A stretch of DNA of 64,000 nt from Acidicapsa dinghuensis (GTDB lineage: Bacteria; Acidobacteriota; Terriglobia; Terriglobales; Acidobacteriaceae), in the NCBI RefSeq assembly GCF_025685685.1, contig NZ_JAGSYH010000001.1, positions 806,001 to 870,000 of the forward strand, written 5' to 3'. Shown here piece by piece: positions 44,780-53,386 of the stretch. The stretch's first letter is position 1. Every line of letters begins with the position of its first letter. The notes under the pieces were generated by a model. It saw only the letters and a program-made list of their open reading frames with translations, searched no databases and was not told where the DNA came from. A program made the translations under genes and the position numbers.

Positions 44780-46705
44780 ATGAAAACTCCCGGTGACTTG
44801 TTAAATCTTCTGCTCGGCCGCCCTCTGGCTACCTCCGAAGAGCGCGCTGAGCACATTGGCTCCCTCGCGGGCATTCCCATCTTTGGTCTCGACGCGCTCA
44901 GTTCTGCCGCATACGGCCCGGAAGCCGCATTAACCCTGCTGATCCCGCTCGGCATCATGGGCGTCAAGCAGATCATCCCCGTCAGCGTCGCCGTTGTTTC
45001 CCTGCTGGTGATCGTCTTTTTCAGCTATCGCCAGACCATCGAAGCCTACCCTCATGGCGGAGGCTCTTTCACCGTAGCCGGTGAAAACCTGGGCGATAAT
45101 GCAGGCCTGCTCGCAGCCGCCGCGCTCATGATCGACTACGTCCTAACCGCGGCAGTCGGCATCTCCGCAGGTGTCGGAGCGCTCATCTCTGCTGTTCCCA
45201 GCCTCCAGGCGCACACGCTCGCCCTCTGCCTGGGCATTCTGTTTCTGCTCACTCTGGTCAATATGCGCGGCGTTCACGACACCGGCGTAGTCTTCATGAT
45301 TCCGACCTACCTCTTCCTGGGAACACTTCTCATCGTCATCGCCGTCGGTCTCGTCCAAATGGCCATCCACGGCGGACATCCCACTCCGGTCACGCAGTTA
45401 CCAAAACCCGCACCTGCCACTGAAATGCTCACGCTCTGGCTTCTGCTCAAAGTCTTCTCCTCAGGCTGCACAGCCATGACCGGAGTCGAAGCGGTAAGCA
45501 ACGGTGTAATGGCCTTTCGTGACGATGCGCGCAAAAACGCCAAAAAGGCGCTCACCATCATCATTGCCCTTCTCGGCGTCCTTCTCCTCGGCATTGCGGT
45601 CCTTTGCCATGCCTACAACGTCGCAGCAACGGATCCCGGCGGCCCCAACTATGAGAGCGTCCTCTCCATGTTGACGCGTGCTGTCCTTGGTCGAGGCTGG
45701 TTCTACTACGTCACCATTGCATCCATCCTCCTCGTGCTCTCCCTGTCGGCCAACACTGCCTTCGCCGACTTCCCTCGCCTCACCCGCGCCATCGCCCTCA
45801 AAAACTACCTGCCCCACATATTCCTCCTGCGCGGCCGCCGTCTTCTCTACTCCTGGGGAATCTACATTCTCGTCGCTCTCACCGCCATCCTTCTCATCCT
45901 GTTTGACGGCGTCACCGACCGCCTCATTCCGCTCTACGCCATCGGAGCCTTCCTCGCATTTACGCTCTCTCAAACCGGAATGGTGCTCCACTGGCTCCGC
46001 GAGGGAGGTCATTCCGGTAAAGCCGTCGTCAACGGCATCGGAGCTTTTGCGACCGGCATCACCACCCTGGTGGTCCTGGTCACAAAATTTGCCTCAGGGG
46101 CTTGGATCACCGCCCTGCTGATTCCCTGCATGATCCTGATCATGAAAGCCGTGAACCGGCACTACGCCAAAGTCAATCGCCAGATTGACCTCGACACCCC
46201 CTTTGCCGTCACCGAAACCCGCCCGCCTATCGTCGTGATGCCCATCGATCGCTGGAGTCGTGTCGCAGAAAAAGCCCTGTCCTTCGCCATGTCCCTTTCC
46301 TGCGAAGTCCGCTGCATCCACATCCAGCCCACTGACTCCGTAGACCAGATCTCCAAAGATTGGAAAAAGCTCGTCGAAGATCCTTTCCGGGCTGCCGGCA
46401 AGGACGTGCCGAAGCTAATCACGCGGGTTTCCCCATATCGCTACATCCTGCAGCCCATGCTTGATCTCATCCTGCAGTTCGCCCAGGAAGACGAACACCG
46501 GCGTGTTCTCGTTCTAGTTCCGGAGCTTGTCGTACGCCACTGGTGGCAAAACCTCATGCACAACCAGCGCGCCAACGTACTCAAACTAATCCTGCTCTTG
46601 CGCGGAATGCAGAACATCGTCGTCATCAATATCCCCTGGTACCTTGACCGGGAGGATCCTTTGACGGAAGAACCTCATCTTGCTGCCACGCAACCCCCGG
46701 CCTGA
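44780..46705 (+). CDS. APC-superfamily permease, KimA-like
   Basis: A 641-aa membrane protein with 12 or so hydrophobic segments in the first 440 residues and a soluble tail. The start (GRPLATSEERAEHIG, ALSSAAYGPEAALTLL, FFSYRQTIEAYPHGGGSFTVAGENLG) matches the pattern of the KimA (YdaO) potassium importers of Bacillus: SDALSSVAYG and YRQxIYAYPQGGG. The tail (residues ~470-635) resembles a UspA-type domain (IVVMPIDRWSRVAEKALSFAMSL). Potassium uptake is inferred from resemblance. The leader holds a long hairpin with the ribosome-binding site in its loop. No kinase or c-di-AMP gene lies next to it. Confidence 0.88.
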   Translation: MKTPGDLLNLLLGRPLATSEERAEHIGSLAGIPIFGLDALSSAAYGPEAALTLLIPLGIMGVKQIIPVSVAVVSLLVIVFFSYRQTIEAYPHGGGSFTVAGENLGDNAGLLAAAALMIDYVLTAAVGISAGVGALISAVPSLQAHTLALCLGILFLLTLVNMRGVHDTGVVFMIPTYLFLGTLLIVIAVGLVQMAIHGGHPTPVTQLPKPAPATEMLTLWLLLKVFSSGCTAMTGVEAVSNGVMAFRDDARKNAKKALTIIIALLGVLLLGIAVLCHAYNVAATDPGGPNYESVLSMLTRAVLGRGWFYYVTIASILLVLSLSANTAFADFPRLTRAIALKNYLPHIFLLRGRRLLYSWGIYILVALTAILLILFDGVTDRLIPLYAIGAFLAFTLSQTGMVLHWLREGGHSGKAVVNGIGAFATGITTLVVLVTKFASGAWITALLIPCMILIMKAVNRHYAKVNRQIDLDTPFAVTETRPPIVVMPIDRWSRVAEKALSFAMSLSCEVRCIHIQPTDSVDQISKDWKKLVEDPFRAAGKDVPKLITRVSPYRYILQPMLDLILQFAQEDEHRRVLVLVPELVVRHWWQNLMHNQRANVLKLILLLRGMQNIVVINIPWYLDREDPLTEEPHLAATQPPA

Positions 46706-46725
46706 CCCGGACTGACCCGGACTGA
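46703..46725 (+). repeat. Tandem 10-bp repeat over the permease stop codon
   Basis: TGACCCGGAC occurs twice in a row (46703-46712 and 46713-46722), and a third TGA starts at 46723. The three TGAs fall in three different frames. Confidence 0.7.
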
Positions 46726-46845
46726 TAAGCTGGAAAAGAATTGCCGGATTCCAGTTTGGCCCGTCTAAGCATTGAGCATCGGCAAAGTACAGACTGCGCC
46801 GGGGTGCGTTTGCAAGCCCGGAGACGGTTTTCAGGAGAGCATTGA

Positions 46846-47412
46846 GTGAAGGGTAAGTTTTTGCTGTCTGTTTTGACTCTGATTTTTCCCGCGTCGCTCG
46901 CGGCCCAGGTATCAACTCCCCCCGCCGACGCGCCCATCCCGTTTCAACGTTATGAAGTCTTTGCTGGCGCCGACTATATCAGTGCAAACCAGGTAAAGAA
47001 TTCCTCCGCGCTCGTCGGCTTCAACGTCGGCGGAGACGCGAAACTGAACAAGTGGTTCGGCGGCGAAGTCGACTTCGGTGATTTCGTCTACTCCAGCAGC
47101 TCGCTCGTTTCGCCGCGCACCACCACCTTCATGGCCGGTCCGCAGTTCTTCATCCCCTCGGACAAAATCACCGGCTTCATCCACGTCCTCTTTGGCGGCG
47201 AGCACACGAGCAACGCAAGCATCAAACCCAACATCTCCTTCGCCTACGCCTTCGGTGGCGGCGTCGAATACGCACTGTCAAACCATCTTTCCGTGCGCGT
47301 TTCAGGAGATGCCATTCTCTCAGCTACAACCCAGGACCCGAATAACCTCGGATTTTCCCCGAACACCTATTCCAACGGCCGCGCCTCCGGCGGTCTCGCG
47401 TACCACTTCTAA
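46846..47412 (+). CDS. Outer-membrane beta-barrel protein
   Basis: A 188-aa protein with signal peptide (FLLSVLTLIFPASLAAQ) and alternating strand patterns through the rest, ending in a Phe (GGLAYHF), the C-terminal signature for BAM-dependent assembly. Strands include YEVFAGADYIS, GFNVGGDAKLNKWFGGEVDFG and GFIHVLFGGEH. This is typical of OmpA-type 8-strand barrels that are abundant in Acidobacteriota. Start is GTG 46846 with AGGAGAG 5-10 bases upstream. Downstream it converges on an alpha/beta hydrolase, with a long stem between the two genes. Confidence 0.85.
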   Translation: MKGKFLLSVLTLIFPASLAAQVSTPPADAPIPFQRYEVFAGADYISANQVKNSSALVGFNVGGDAKLNKWFGGEVDFGDFVYSSSSLVSPRTTTFMAGPQFFIPSDKITGFIHVLFGGEHTSNASIKPNISFAYAFGGGVEYALSNHLSVRVSGDAILSATTQDPNNLGFSPNTYSNGRASGGLAYHF

Positions 47413-47427
47413 GATCCAGCGACTTTC

Positions 47428-47469
47428 CCTTAATCGGCTCGTTACTTTAAGGAAGCGAGCCAATTAAGG
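47428..47469. terminator. Hairpin between convergent genes
   Basis: Arms 47428-47441 and 47456-47469 pair with one C:A mismatch (CTTAAT and GGCTCG segments). The hydrolase stop codon lies in the loop. No T run on either side, so it may be a bidirectional RNA end or a processing site. Confidence 0.4.
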
Positions 47470-48359
47470 ACCGTTGTTTCCATCGCTATCCGTTGATCCG
47501 AGTAGCTGTGATCCGTAGCGAAATGAACCGCTGTTACATGCGCGTCCGGATTTTTCCTTACCACGCCAATCAACCGGTCCGTCTGCGGCATTAATCCATC
47601 ATTCGCACTCACCACTAGTAGGGGCCGTGTTCCAAATAAGTTTGCATACTCGACAAAATTCCAGTTTTTGTCATCACGGTGCTCCAGCATCTCCTTGGCA
47701 AGAGAATCTGCCGTACACCCAGCCAGCGAAGCAATCTGATTAGCCGCCAGGCGATCCGCGAGTTTAGCCTCGCCAGCTTTTGGATCAGCAGTATTGACGC
47801 CCAACTGCGCCCAGTCATGCAGATTCACCGCTGAAATCAGCCCTACCGCCAGAATCCCGGAATCATGCGCTCCCGTGTGCGCAGCCATATAGCCGCCCAT
47901 GCTGTGTCCAATCAGCACAATCCGCTTTGAATCCACATGCAGCTTCGCTGAGTTCGCCGGTTCGCGCAGAAACGCCACCGCAGCTTCCGAATCCTCCATC
48001 GCATGCGTAAAAGAAAATGCTCCCGGCGTCCCCCAGCTCCCGCGATAATCAAAGAACACGCTCACCCAGCCGGCACGTCGAATCGCCTGCGCCAGATCCA
48101 AATTCTTTTCATTGCCCGGAAAACCGTGAAAGACAATCGCCACTGGATGCACTCCTGCACCTGCAGGAATGTAGGCGATCGCATTCATCTTGTCGCCATG
48201 GCTCGATATCTGGAAAGACTCCATCGATGCCGGATGCACCTTGTCCACCGGTGGATCCGCCGTCAGCGCAGCAGGAGTCTGCTGCGCTACCGAGTGCAGG
48301 GAAATGGCAGAAAGCGCAATCGCGAGAACGAAGGAAAACATGCGTTTTGACAAGGACAT
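47442..48359 (-). CDS. Secreted alpha/beta hydrolase (dienelactone/dipeptidyl peptidase-like)
   Basis: A 305-aa protein with signal peptide (MFSFVLAIALSAISLHSVAQ). The fold shows IVFHGFPGNEKNLD with the oxyanion region, nucleophile GHSMGGYMA near residue 153, Asp in VSANDGLMP near 258 and His in FATDHSYSD near 284. That is a complete triad. The QISSHGDKMNAIAYIP opening resembles dipeptidyl peptidase and X-prolyl acyltransferase-like enzymes, but substrate is unknown. The upstream gene on this strand is the Fcy1-like deaminase. Confidence 0.88.
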   Translation of the reverse strand: MSLSKRMFSFVLAIALSAISLHSVAQQTPAALTADPPVDKVHPASMESFQISSHGDKMNAIAYIPAGAGVHPVAIVFHGFPGNEKNLDLAQAIRRAGWVSVFFDYRGSWGTPGAFSFTHAMEDSEAAVAFLREPANSAKLHVDSKRIVLIGHSMGGYMAAHTGAHDSGILAVGLISAVNLHDWAQLGVNTADPKAGEAKLADRLAANQIASLAGCTADSLAKEMLEHRDDKNWNFVEYANLFGTRPLLVVSANDGLMPQTDRLIGVVRKNPDAHVTAVHFATDHSYSDQRIAMETTVLNWLASLK

Positions 48360-48460
48360 GAGCGATTCTCTCTGATGCGGTTAGATGCGTCCACAATATC
48401 CGCGCACAGCAATGCCGAATATATCGCGATAGCCCCGCATCACCACGACCGCAGCGCTCG

Positions 48461-48943
48461 TTACTCTGGCGGCAACTCGCCAATATCCTCATTCCACACT
48501 TCAGGATGGCTCTCGATATAGCCCGCCAATAGCTCCGCGCATTCGGTGCTGTCCAGATCAATGACATTCACCCCCGCCTCGCGCAACCACTCCACACCGC
48601 CCGAAAAATTGCGGCTTTCACCCACCACTACTGTCCCAATGCGGAACTGCCGCACCAGCCCGCTGCAATACCAGCACGGCGCCAGAGTCGTCACCATCAC
48701 ACAATCGCGATAGTTCGTCTGCCGCCCCGCCTTGCGAAACGCATCCGTCTCACCATGAATCGATGGGTCCTTTTCCTGCACCCGCCGGTTGTGTCCCCGG
48801 CCCAGCAGCGTTCCGTCTTTTCGAAACATGGCCGCTCCAATCGGAATCCCATCCTCGGCCAATCCTTCCCGAGCTTCTTCAATAGCAACGGCAAGCATCT
48901 GCCGGTACATCGCGAGTTCTTGCTCCGTTACGTTGGACAATGT
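48461..48943 (-). CDS. Fcy1-like nucleobase (cytosine) deaminase
   Basis: Zinc-dependent deaminase of the CDA fold. Metal motifs: HGETDA (H-x-E) near residue 61 and PCWYCSG (PCxxC) near 88. The remainder closely tracks yeast cytosine deaminase: GIPIGAAMFRKDGTLLGRGHNRR near 23, VVGESRNF, and the C-terminal WNEDIGELPPE versus the yeast WFEDIGE. E. coli CodA is a different fold, so this is the compact eukaryotic-type enzyme. I use ATG 48943 (160 aa); the frame is open to 49027 with no ribosome-binding site evident. Divergent from the second Mo hydroxylase operon. A guanine-type base substrate is not excluded. Confidence 0.87.
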   Translation of the reverse strand, partial: TLSNVTEQELAMYRQMLAVAIEEAREGLAEDGIPIGAAMFRKDGTLLGRGHNRRVQEKDPSIHGETDAFRKAGRQTNYRDCVMVTTLAPCWYCSGLVRQFRIGTVVVGESRNFSGGVEWLREAGVNVIDLDSTECAELLAGYIESHPEVWNEDIGELPPE

Positions 48944-49162
48944 CATTTCCTCAATCGAAATTCGATTCGTCTTTTCAGCATAAAGACCCTCTTCCGTATC
49001 ACAAAGATTCCTTAGGACGTATTGCATATCTGCGATGTCTGCATTAGCACGCCAGCAAGCGGCGGTTTTGTCCTCTCAAATCGTCTGGAATCGTAGCTGG
49101 AAATCGCAACTAAATCGAATTTTATGGGGTTTTCTGTCATTCAAATGTCAGTCAAAGCATCT

Positions 49163-49191
49163 TTCCGACACTGCTCGACTTCAGATACGAT
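49163..49191 (+). promoter_or_regulatory. Candidate promoter of the Pao-like operon
   Basis: TTCCGA (49163-49168), a 17-base spacer and TACGAT (49186-49191) precede the ATG at 49214. The -35 is weak. Confidence 0.35.
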
Positions 49192-49213
49192 GAGCACATC
49201 TGGGAGGAGCCCC

Positions 49214-49915
49214 ATGGCAGAACGCCCTACTCTGCGAGACGACCAACAGCTTCTCGATCTGGAACCTCTTTCACCTTCCGATAACTCCGTGACAGACGAC
49301 GCATCCAGCATCCCCAGCAACCTTGGACGCGTCAGCCGTCGCACCTTCCTCTCGGGCCTCGGTGCAACCGGTCTCATGGTCAGCGCAGGCACTTTCGCCC
49401 TGGCGGAAGAGGAGTCAGGCACGCCTCCAGCCCAGGAAAACCCATCCATCTCTCGCTCGACAACCATCAACGGCAAAAGCTACGACCTCACCGGCCTTGA
49501 TCCCCGCGTAACCCTGCTCGACCTCTTGCGCGAACGCATCTATTTCACCGGCACCAAGAAAGGCTGTGACCACGGCCAGTGCGGCGCATGCACTGTCCAC
49601 GTTAACGGACGCCGCGTAAACTCCTGCCTGACGCTCGCAATCATGACCGCAGGCAAGGAAGTCACCACCATCGAGGGCCTCGGCCAGCCCGGCAATCTTC
49701 ATCCGATGCAGGCAGCTTTCGTCGAACACGATGGCTACCAGTGCGGCTACTGCACCTCGGGTCAGATCATGTCGGCTGTAGCGCTACTTAAAGAGCCCAT
49801 CGGCACAACCGACGAAGACATCAAGCAGGCCATGGCCGGCAACATCTGCCGCTGCGGTGCCTATCCCAACATCCTCGCCGCGGTGAAACAGGTTCGCGGC
49901 AACGCATCGGCCTGA
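49214..49915 (+). CDS. Tat-exported 2Fe-2S subunit of aldehyde oxidoreductase (PaoA-like)
   Basis: A 233-aa iron-sulfur subunit of a three-chain molybdenum hydroxylase. A twin-arginine signal, SRRTFLSGLG, is at residues 38-47 with the hydrophobic run ATGLMVSAGTFALA. The [2Fe-2S] ligands are CDHGQCGACTVHVNGRRVNSC and CGYCTSG, then CRCGAY near the end. The start ATG 49214 has a strong GGGAGGAG site; the frame opens further upstream without one. As in E. coli PaoABC, only this subunit carries a signal, so the complex is probably exported folded to the periplasm. FAD and Mo subunits follow. Confidence 0.93.
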   Translation: MAERPTLRDDQQLLDLEPLSPSDNSVTDDASSIPSNLGRVSRRTFLSGLGATGLMVSAGTFALAEEESGTPPAQENPSISRSTTINGKSYDLTGLDPRVTLLDLLRERIYFTGTKKGCDHGQCGACTVHVNGRRVNSCLTLAIMTAGKEVTTIEGLGQPGNLHPMQAAFVEHDGYQCGYCTSGQIMSAVALLKEPIGTTDEDIKQAMAGNICRCGAYPNILAAVKQVRGNASA

Positions 49916-49922
49916 TCTGCCC

Positions 49923-49967
49923 AAACTGACCGTACGCAAGTTGACCCGTCGCAAACTGATCTCTAGC
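49923..49967 (+). repeat. Three tandem 15-bp near-repeats between paoA-like and paoB-like
   Basis: Units 49923-49937, 49938-49952 and 49953-49967 share the form AAaCTGAccgtacgC with 9-12 of 15 positions identical, and a fourth partial unit begins at 49968. They read as a KLTxR-type pentapeptide in one frame but have no start or ribosome-binding site. Confidence 0.5.
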
Positions 49968-50042
49968 AAACGCGCATTTTTTTGATCGAACACCCGCAAC
50001 GTCGCACGCCACATACCTAACCAGCAAGGTTTGGGGGTCGGA

Positions 50043-51020
50043 ATGAATCAGTTCAACTACCTGCATCCCGCAAGCACCGATCAAGCCGTCAGCTCCGCTT
50101 CCAGCGACGGCAGCAAATTCATCGCCGGCGGCACCACCCTCGTCGATCTCATGAAGCTCTACGTGGAAAACCCCTCCACGCTCGTCGACGTCAACGACCT
50201 TCCACTTGCCCAGGTCGAGTCCCTGCCCAACGGTGGCCTCCGCGTTGGCGCCATGGTCCGCAACAGCGACCTCGCCTTCCATCCCACGGTGAAAGAAAAA
50301 TACGCCGTCCTCTCCGAAGCACTCCTCTCGGGAGCATCCCCACAGCTCCGCAACATGGCCACAACAGGCGGCAATCTTCTCCAGCGCACGCGCTGTCCCT
50401 ATTTCCGCGATGTCACCGCAGGCCCCTGCAACAAGCGCAACCCAGGCACGGGCTGCTCAGCCATCGACGGATTCAATCGCACCATGGCCATCCTCGGCAC
50501 CAGCGATCACTGCATCGCCACGCATCCTTCTGACATGGATGTCGCGATGACCGCGCTCGAAGCTCTCATCTTCATCGAAGGTCCCAAAGGCAAGCGCAGC
50601 GTCCCCATCAACGACTTCTACAAGCTCCCCGGCGACACGCCCCATATCGAAAATGTCCTTGAACCCGGCGAGCTCATCACTCACGTTGAGATCCCGCCGG
50701 CCATCAGCACCAAACAGCACTACCTCAAGCTCCGCGATCGCGCCTCATACGAGTTCGCGCTGGCATCTGCCGCAGTCGTAGCCAGAGTCGAAGGCGGACA
50801 CATTCACTCCGTTCGCATCGCCATGGGAGGCGTCGGCACCCGCCCTTGGCGAGCCCACGAAGCGGAAGCAGTCCTGACCGGCAAACCCGCCACCCCCGCT
50901 CATTTCCAGGCCGCCGCCGAAGCAGCCCTGCGCGGCGCAAAGCCTCACACAGAAAATGCCTTCAAGGTAGAGCTGGCAAAGCGCTGCGTTATACGCGCAC
51001 TCAAAGTAGCCACCGCATAA
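50043..51020 (+). CDS. FAD/4Fe-4S subunit of aldehyde oxidoreductase (PaoB-like)
   Basis: A 325-aa FAD-binding subunit. FAD motifs AGGTTLVDLMKL near residue 28 and TTGGNLLQRTRC near 108. The cysteines C118, C129, C138 and C157 with the spacing CPYFRD / PCNKRNPGTGC / HCIATHPSD match the extra [4Fe-4S] cluster of E. coli PaoB (YagS), distinguishing this enzyme from xanthine dehydrogenases. The ATG at 50043 fits the family start (MNQFNYLHP). It lies 127 bases after paoA-like, with the 15-bp repeats between them, and 25 bases before the Mo subunit. Confidence 0.94.
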   Translation: MNQFNYLHPASTDQAVSSASSDGSKFIAGGTTLVDLMKLYVENPSTLVDVNDLPLAQVESLPNGGLRVGAMVRNSDLAFHPTVKEKYAVLSEALLSGASPQLRNMATTGGNLLQRTRCPYFRDVTAGPCNKRNPGTGCSAIDGFNRTMAILGTSDHCIATHPSDMDVAMTALEALIFIEGPKGKRSVPINDFYKLPGDTPHIENVLEPGELITHVEIPPAISTKQHYLKLRDRASYEFALASAAVVARVEGGHIHSVRIAMGGVGTRPWRAHEAEAVLTGKPATPAHFQAAAEAALRGAKPHTENAFKVELAKRCVIRALKVATA

Positions 51021-51045
51021 GCAATTCGGAGCAAGGAGAAAGACC

Positions 51046-53322
51046 ATGGCGAACGGCGCAATGGATGACGCAAGCCTGAACACCGCAACCACCAGCATCA
51101 TCGGCGCAGCAGTTCCCCGCATCGACGGACCGTTCAAGGCCACAGGTACGGCGCAATATACCGCGGACTTTCACTTCCCCAATCTCGTCCACGCCGTCCC
51201 CGTTCAAAGCACCATCGCCAACGGCACGATTCGCAAGCTGGACACAGCAAAAGCTGAGAGCATGCCCGGCGTCCTGCTCGTTCTGCACAAAGACAATATT
51301 GGCAAGCTCTACCGCGTCATTCCCAACGACTTCAGCGCCACATCCAGCGAAGCCCGGCCACCATTCGAAGACACCAGAATTTTCTACTGGGGCCAGTACG
51401 TCGCCGTCGTCATCGCCGAAACCCTCGAGCAGGCAACCGCCGCCGCCAAAGCCGTCCAGGTCGAATACGACTCAGCGCCCGCATCACTCAAGCCAAGCCT
51501 CGCTGACTACGCAGGCAAGCGCAAATCCGTTTCCAAACGTGGCGACGTCAACAAAGCCTATGAAGAAGCGCCCGTCAAAGTCGATCAGCTTTACGTCACT
51601 CCCGTAGAAACGCATAACCCCATCGAGATGCACGCCAGTGTCGCCGTGTGGGATGGTGACAACGTCACCCTTTACGAAACAACGCAAGGCGTCTGGAATG
51701 CCAAGCTCGCCATGGCCCAAATACTCGGCATCCCCAGCGAAAACGTGCAGATCATCACCAAATATCTGGGCTCCGGCTTCGGCGGCAAGCTCTTCCCATG
51801 GCCTCACTCCGCCATGGCCGCGGTCGCGGCAAAGCGCCTCAACCGCCCCGTCAAGCTAAGCGTCAACCGCCGCATGATGTTTTCCAATGTCGGCCATCGC
51901 CCACGCTGCGAACAGCAAATGAAGATCGGTGCCACCAAAGACGGCAAGCTCGTCGCCCTACGCCAGGACTACCTCAATCACACCTCCTTCATTGACGACA
52001 TCGACGAGGGCTGCGGCGAGTGTACGCCTTACCTCTACAGCGTTCCCAATCTCGAAGTCACCTCAGCACTCGTCCAGCGCAACACCGGCACACCGTCTCC
52101 CATGCGCGGCCCCGGCGCAGTCCCCGGCCTCTTCGCAATGGAGTCCGCCATGGACGAGATGGCCATCGCGCTCAACATCGATCCAGTCGAGCTTCGCCTC
52201 CGCAACGAACCAGAAAAAGACGAGAGCACAGGACAAAAGTTCTCCTCACGCCACCTCAAGGAATGCCTCGAAACTGGTCGCGAAAAATTCGGCTGGAGCA
52301 AGCGCAACCCCGCCATCGGCTCCATGCGCGGCACAGGCAGCCAGGCCGGCAAAATCCTCGGCTGGGGCATGGCCGCCGCAAGCTGGGGAGCTTTCCGCTT
52401 CGGCGCCAACGCTTCCGTCGAGCTATGCCCCAACGGCCGCGTCTGCGTCCGTTCCGCCACACAGGACATCGGCACCGGCACCTACACCATCTTCGCCCAG
52501 GTTCTGCATGACAAGATCGGCGTCCCGCTCGACCGCATCGACGTCTTCCTCGGCGATACTGCGCATCCAGAGGGCGCAATGTCCGGCGGCTCATGGGCCA
52601 CAGCAAGCTGCATTCCTTCTCTCGTCATGGCCTGCGACAACGCCAAACGCACATTGCTGCGTCTCGCCGTTGAAACCGAGGGCTCGCCGCATCACAACCA
52701 CGACGCAGCCAAACTCGAACTAACCTCAGGCTTCGTCCATCCCAGCGACCAGCCCTATCATCAAGGCATTCCCTTCGAGGAGATCATTCGCATCGCCCGC
52801 GTCAGCGGCGTCACCGGCCAGGGCCGCACCGTCTCCACCTTTGAAGATCCCAAAGCCAAAGACTTCTCGCTCCACTCCTACTCCGCCGTCTTCGTCGAAG
52901 TCGAGTGGGAGCCTGACATCGCCCGCCTTCGCGTAAGCCGCGTCGTCTCCGTCATCGACGGCGGCAAAATCATCAATCGCAAAGCCGCCGCCAATCAGAT
53001 CATGGGTGCCGTCGTCATGGGCGTAGGCATGGGCCTGCTCGAAGAAACCCGCTACGACCAGCGCAATGGGCAGCCCATCAACGGCAGCATGGCCGATTAC
53101 CTGGTTGCCACCTGCCCCGACTCACCCACCATCGACGTAACCTTCCTCGACTATCCCGACCTTGTCATGAACGAGTACGGAGCACGAGGAGTAGGCGAAA
53201 TCGGCCTCGCCGGGGTAGCTCCAGCCATCACCGCAGCCGTCTACCACGCAACCGGAATCCGCGTACGCGAACTGCCCGTGCGCATCGAAGATTTACTCAA
53301 GTCAAACATCCGCGAGGCGTAA
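51046..53322 (+). CDS. Molybdenum subunit of aldehyde oxidoreductase (PaoC-like)
   Basis: A 758-aa Mo-binding subunit. Motifs: RIDGPFKATGTAQYTAD (hammerhead), GSGFGGKLFPW near residue 244, RGPGAVPGLFAMES near 350, and GVGEIGLAGVAPAITAAV near 718 with the catalytic Glu. Its substrate pocket motif differs from the XDH at 15.5 kb. With PaoA- and PaoB-like partners it probably oxidises aldehydes in the periplasm; substrate range is inferred from E. coli PaoABC and not visible. It is followed by the XdhC/CoxI protein. Confidence 0.94.
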   Translation: MANGAMDDASLNTATTSIIGAAVPRIDGPFKATGTAQYTADFHFPNLVHAVPVQSTIANGTIRKLDTAKAESMPGVLLVLHKDNIGKLYRVIPNDFSATSSEARPPFEDTRIFYWGQYVAVVIAETLEQATAAAKAVQVEYDSAPASLKPSLADYAGKRKSVSKRGDVNKAYEEAPVKVDQLYVTPVETHNPIEMHASVAVWDGDNVTLYETTQGVWNAKLAMAQILGIPSENVQIITKYLGSGFGGKLFPWPHSAMAAVAAKRLNRPVKLSVNRRMMFSNVGHRPRCEQQMKIGATKDGKLVALRQDYLNHTSFIDDIDEGCGECTPYLYSVPNLEVTSALVQRNTGTPSPMRGPGAVPGLFAMESAMDEMAIALNIDPVELRLRNEPEKDESTGQKFSSRHLKECLETGREKFGWSKRNPAIGSMRGTGSQAGKILGWGMAAASWGAFRFGANASVELCPNGRVCVRSATQDIGTGTYTIFAQVLHDKIGVPLDRIDVFLGDTAHPEGAMSGGSWATASCIPSLVMACDNAKRTLLRLAVETEGSPHHNHDAAKLELTSGFVHPSDQPYHQGIPFEEIIRIARVSGVTGQGRTVSTFEDPKAKDFSLHSYSAVFVEVEWEPDIARLRVSRVVSVIDGGKIINRKAAANQIMGAVVMGVGMGLLEETRYDQRNGQPINGSMADYLVATCPDSPTIDVTFLDYPDLVMNEYGARGVGEIGLAGVAPAITAAVYHATGIRVRELPVRIEDLLKSNIREA

Positions 53323-53386
53323 GGCTGCTATATCTCGCCCAGCGCCCAGTGGAATCGCTCACAGCATCGAAACTACAATATCCGTA

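Noticed and set aside
49923..49985. Small peptide with KLTxR repeats
   Set aside because: The frame has no start codon or ribosome-binding site, and the repeats are better explained as DNA repeats.
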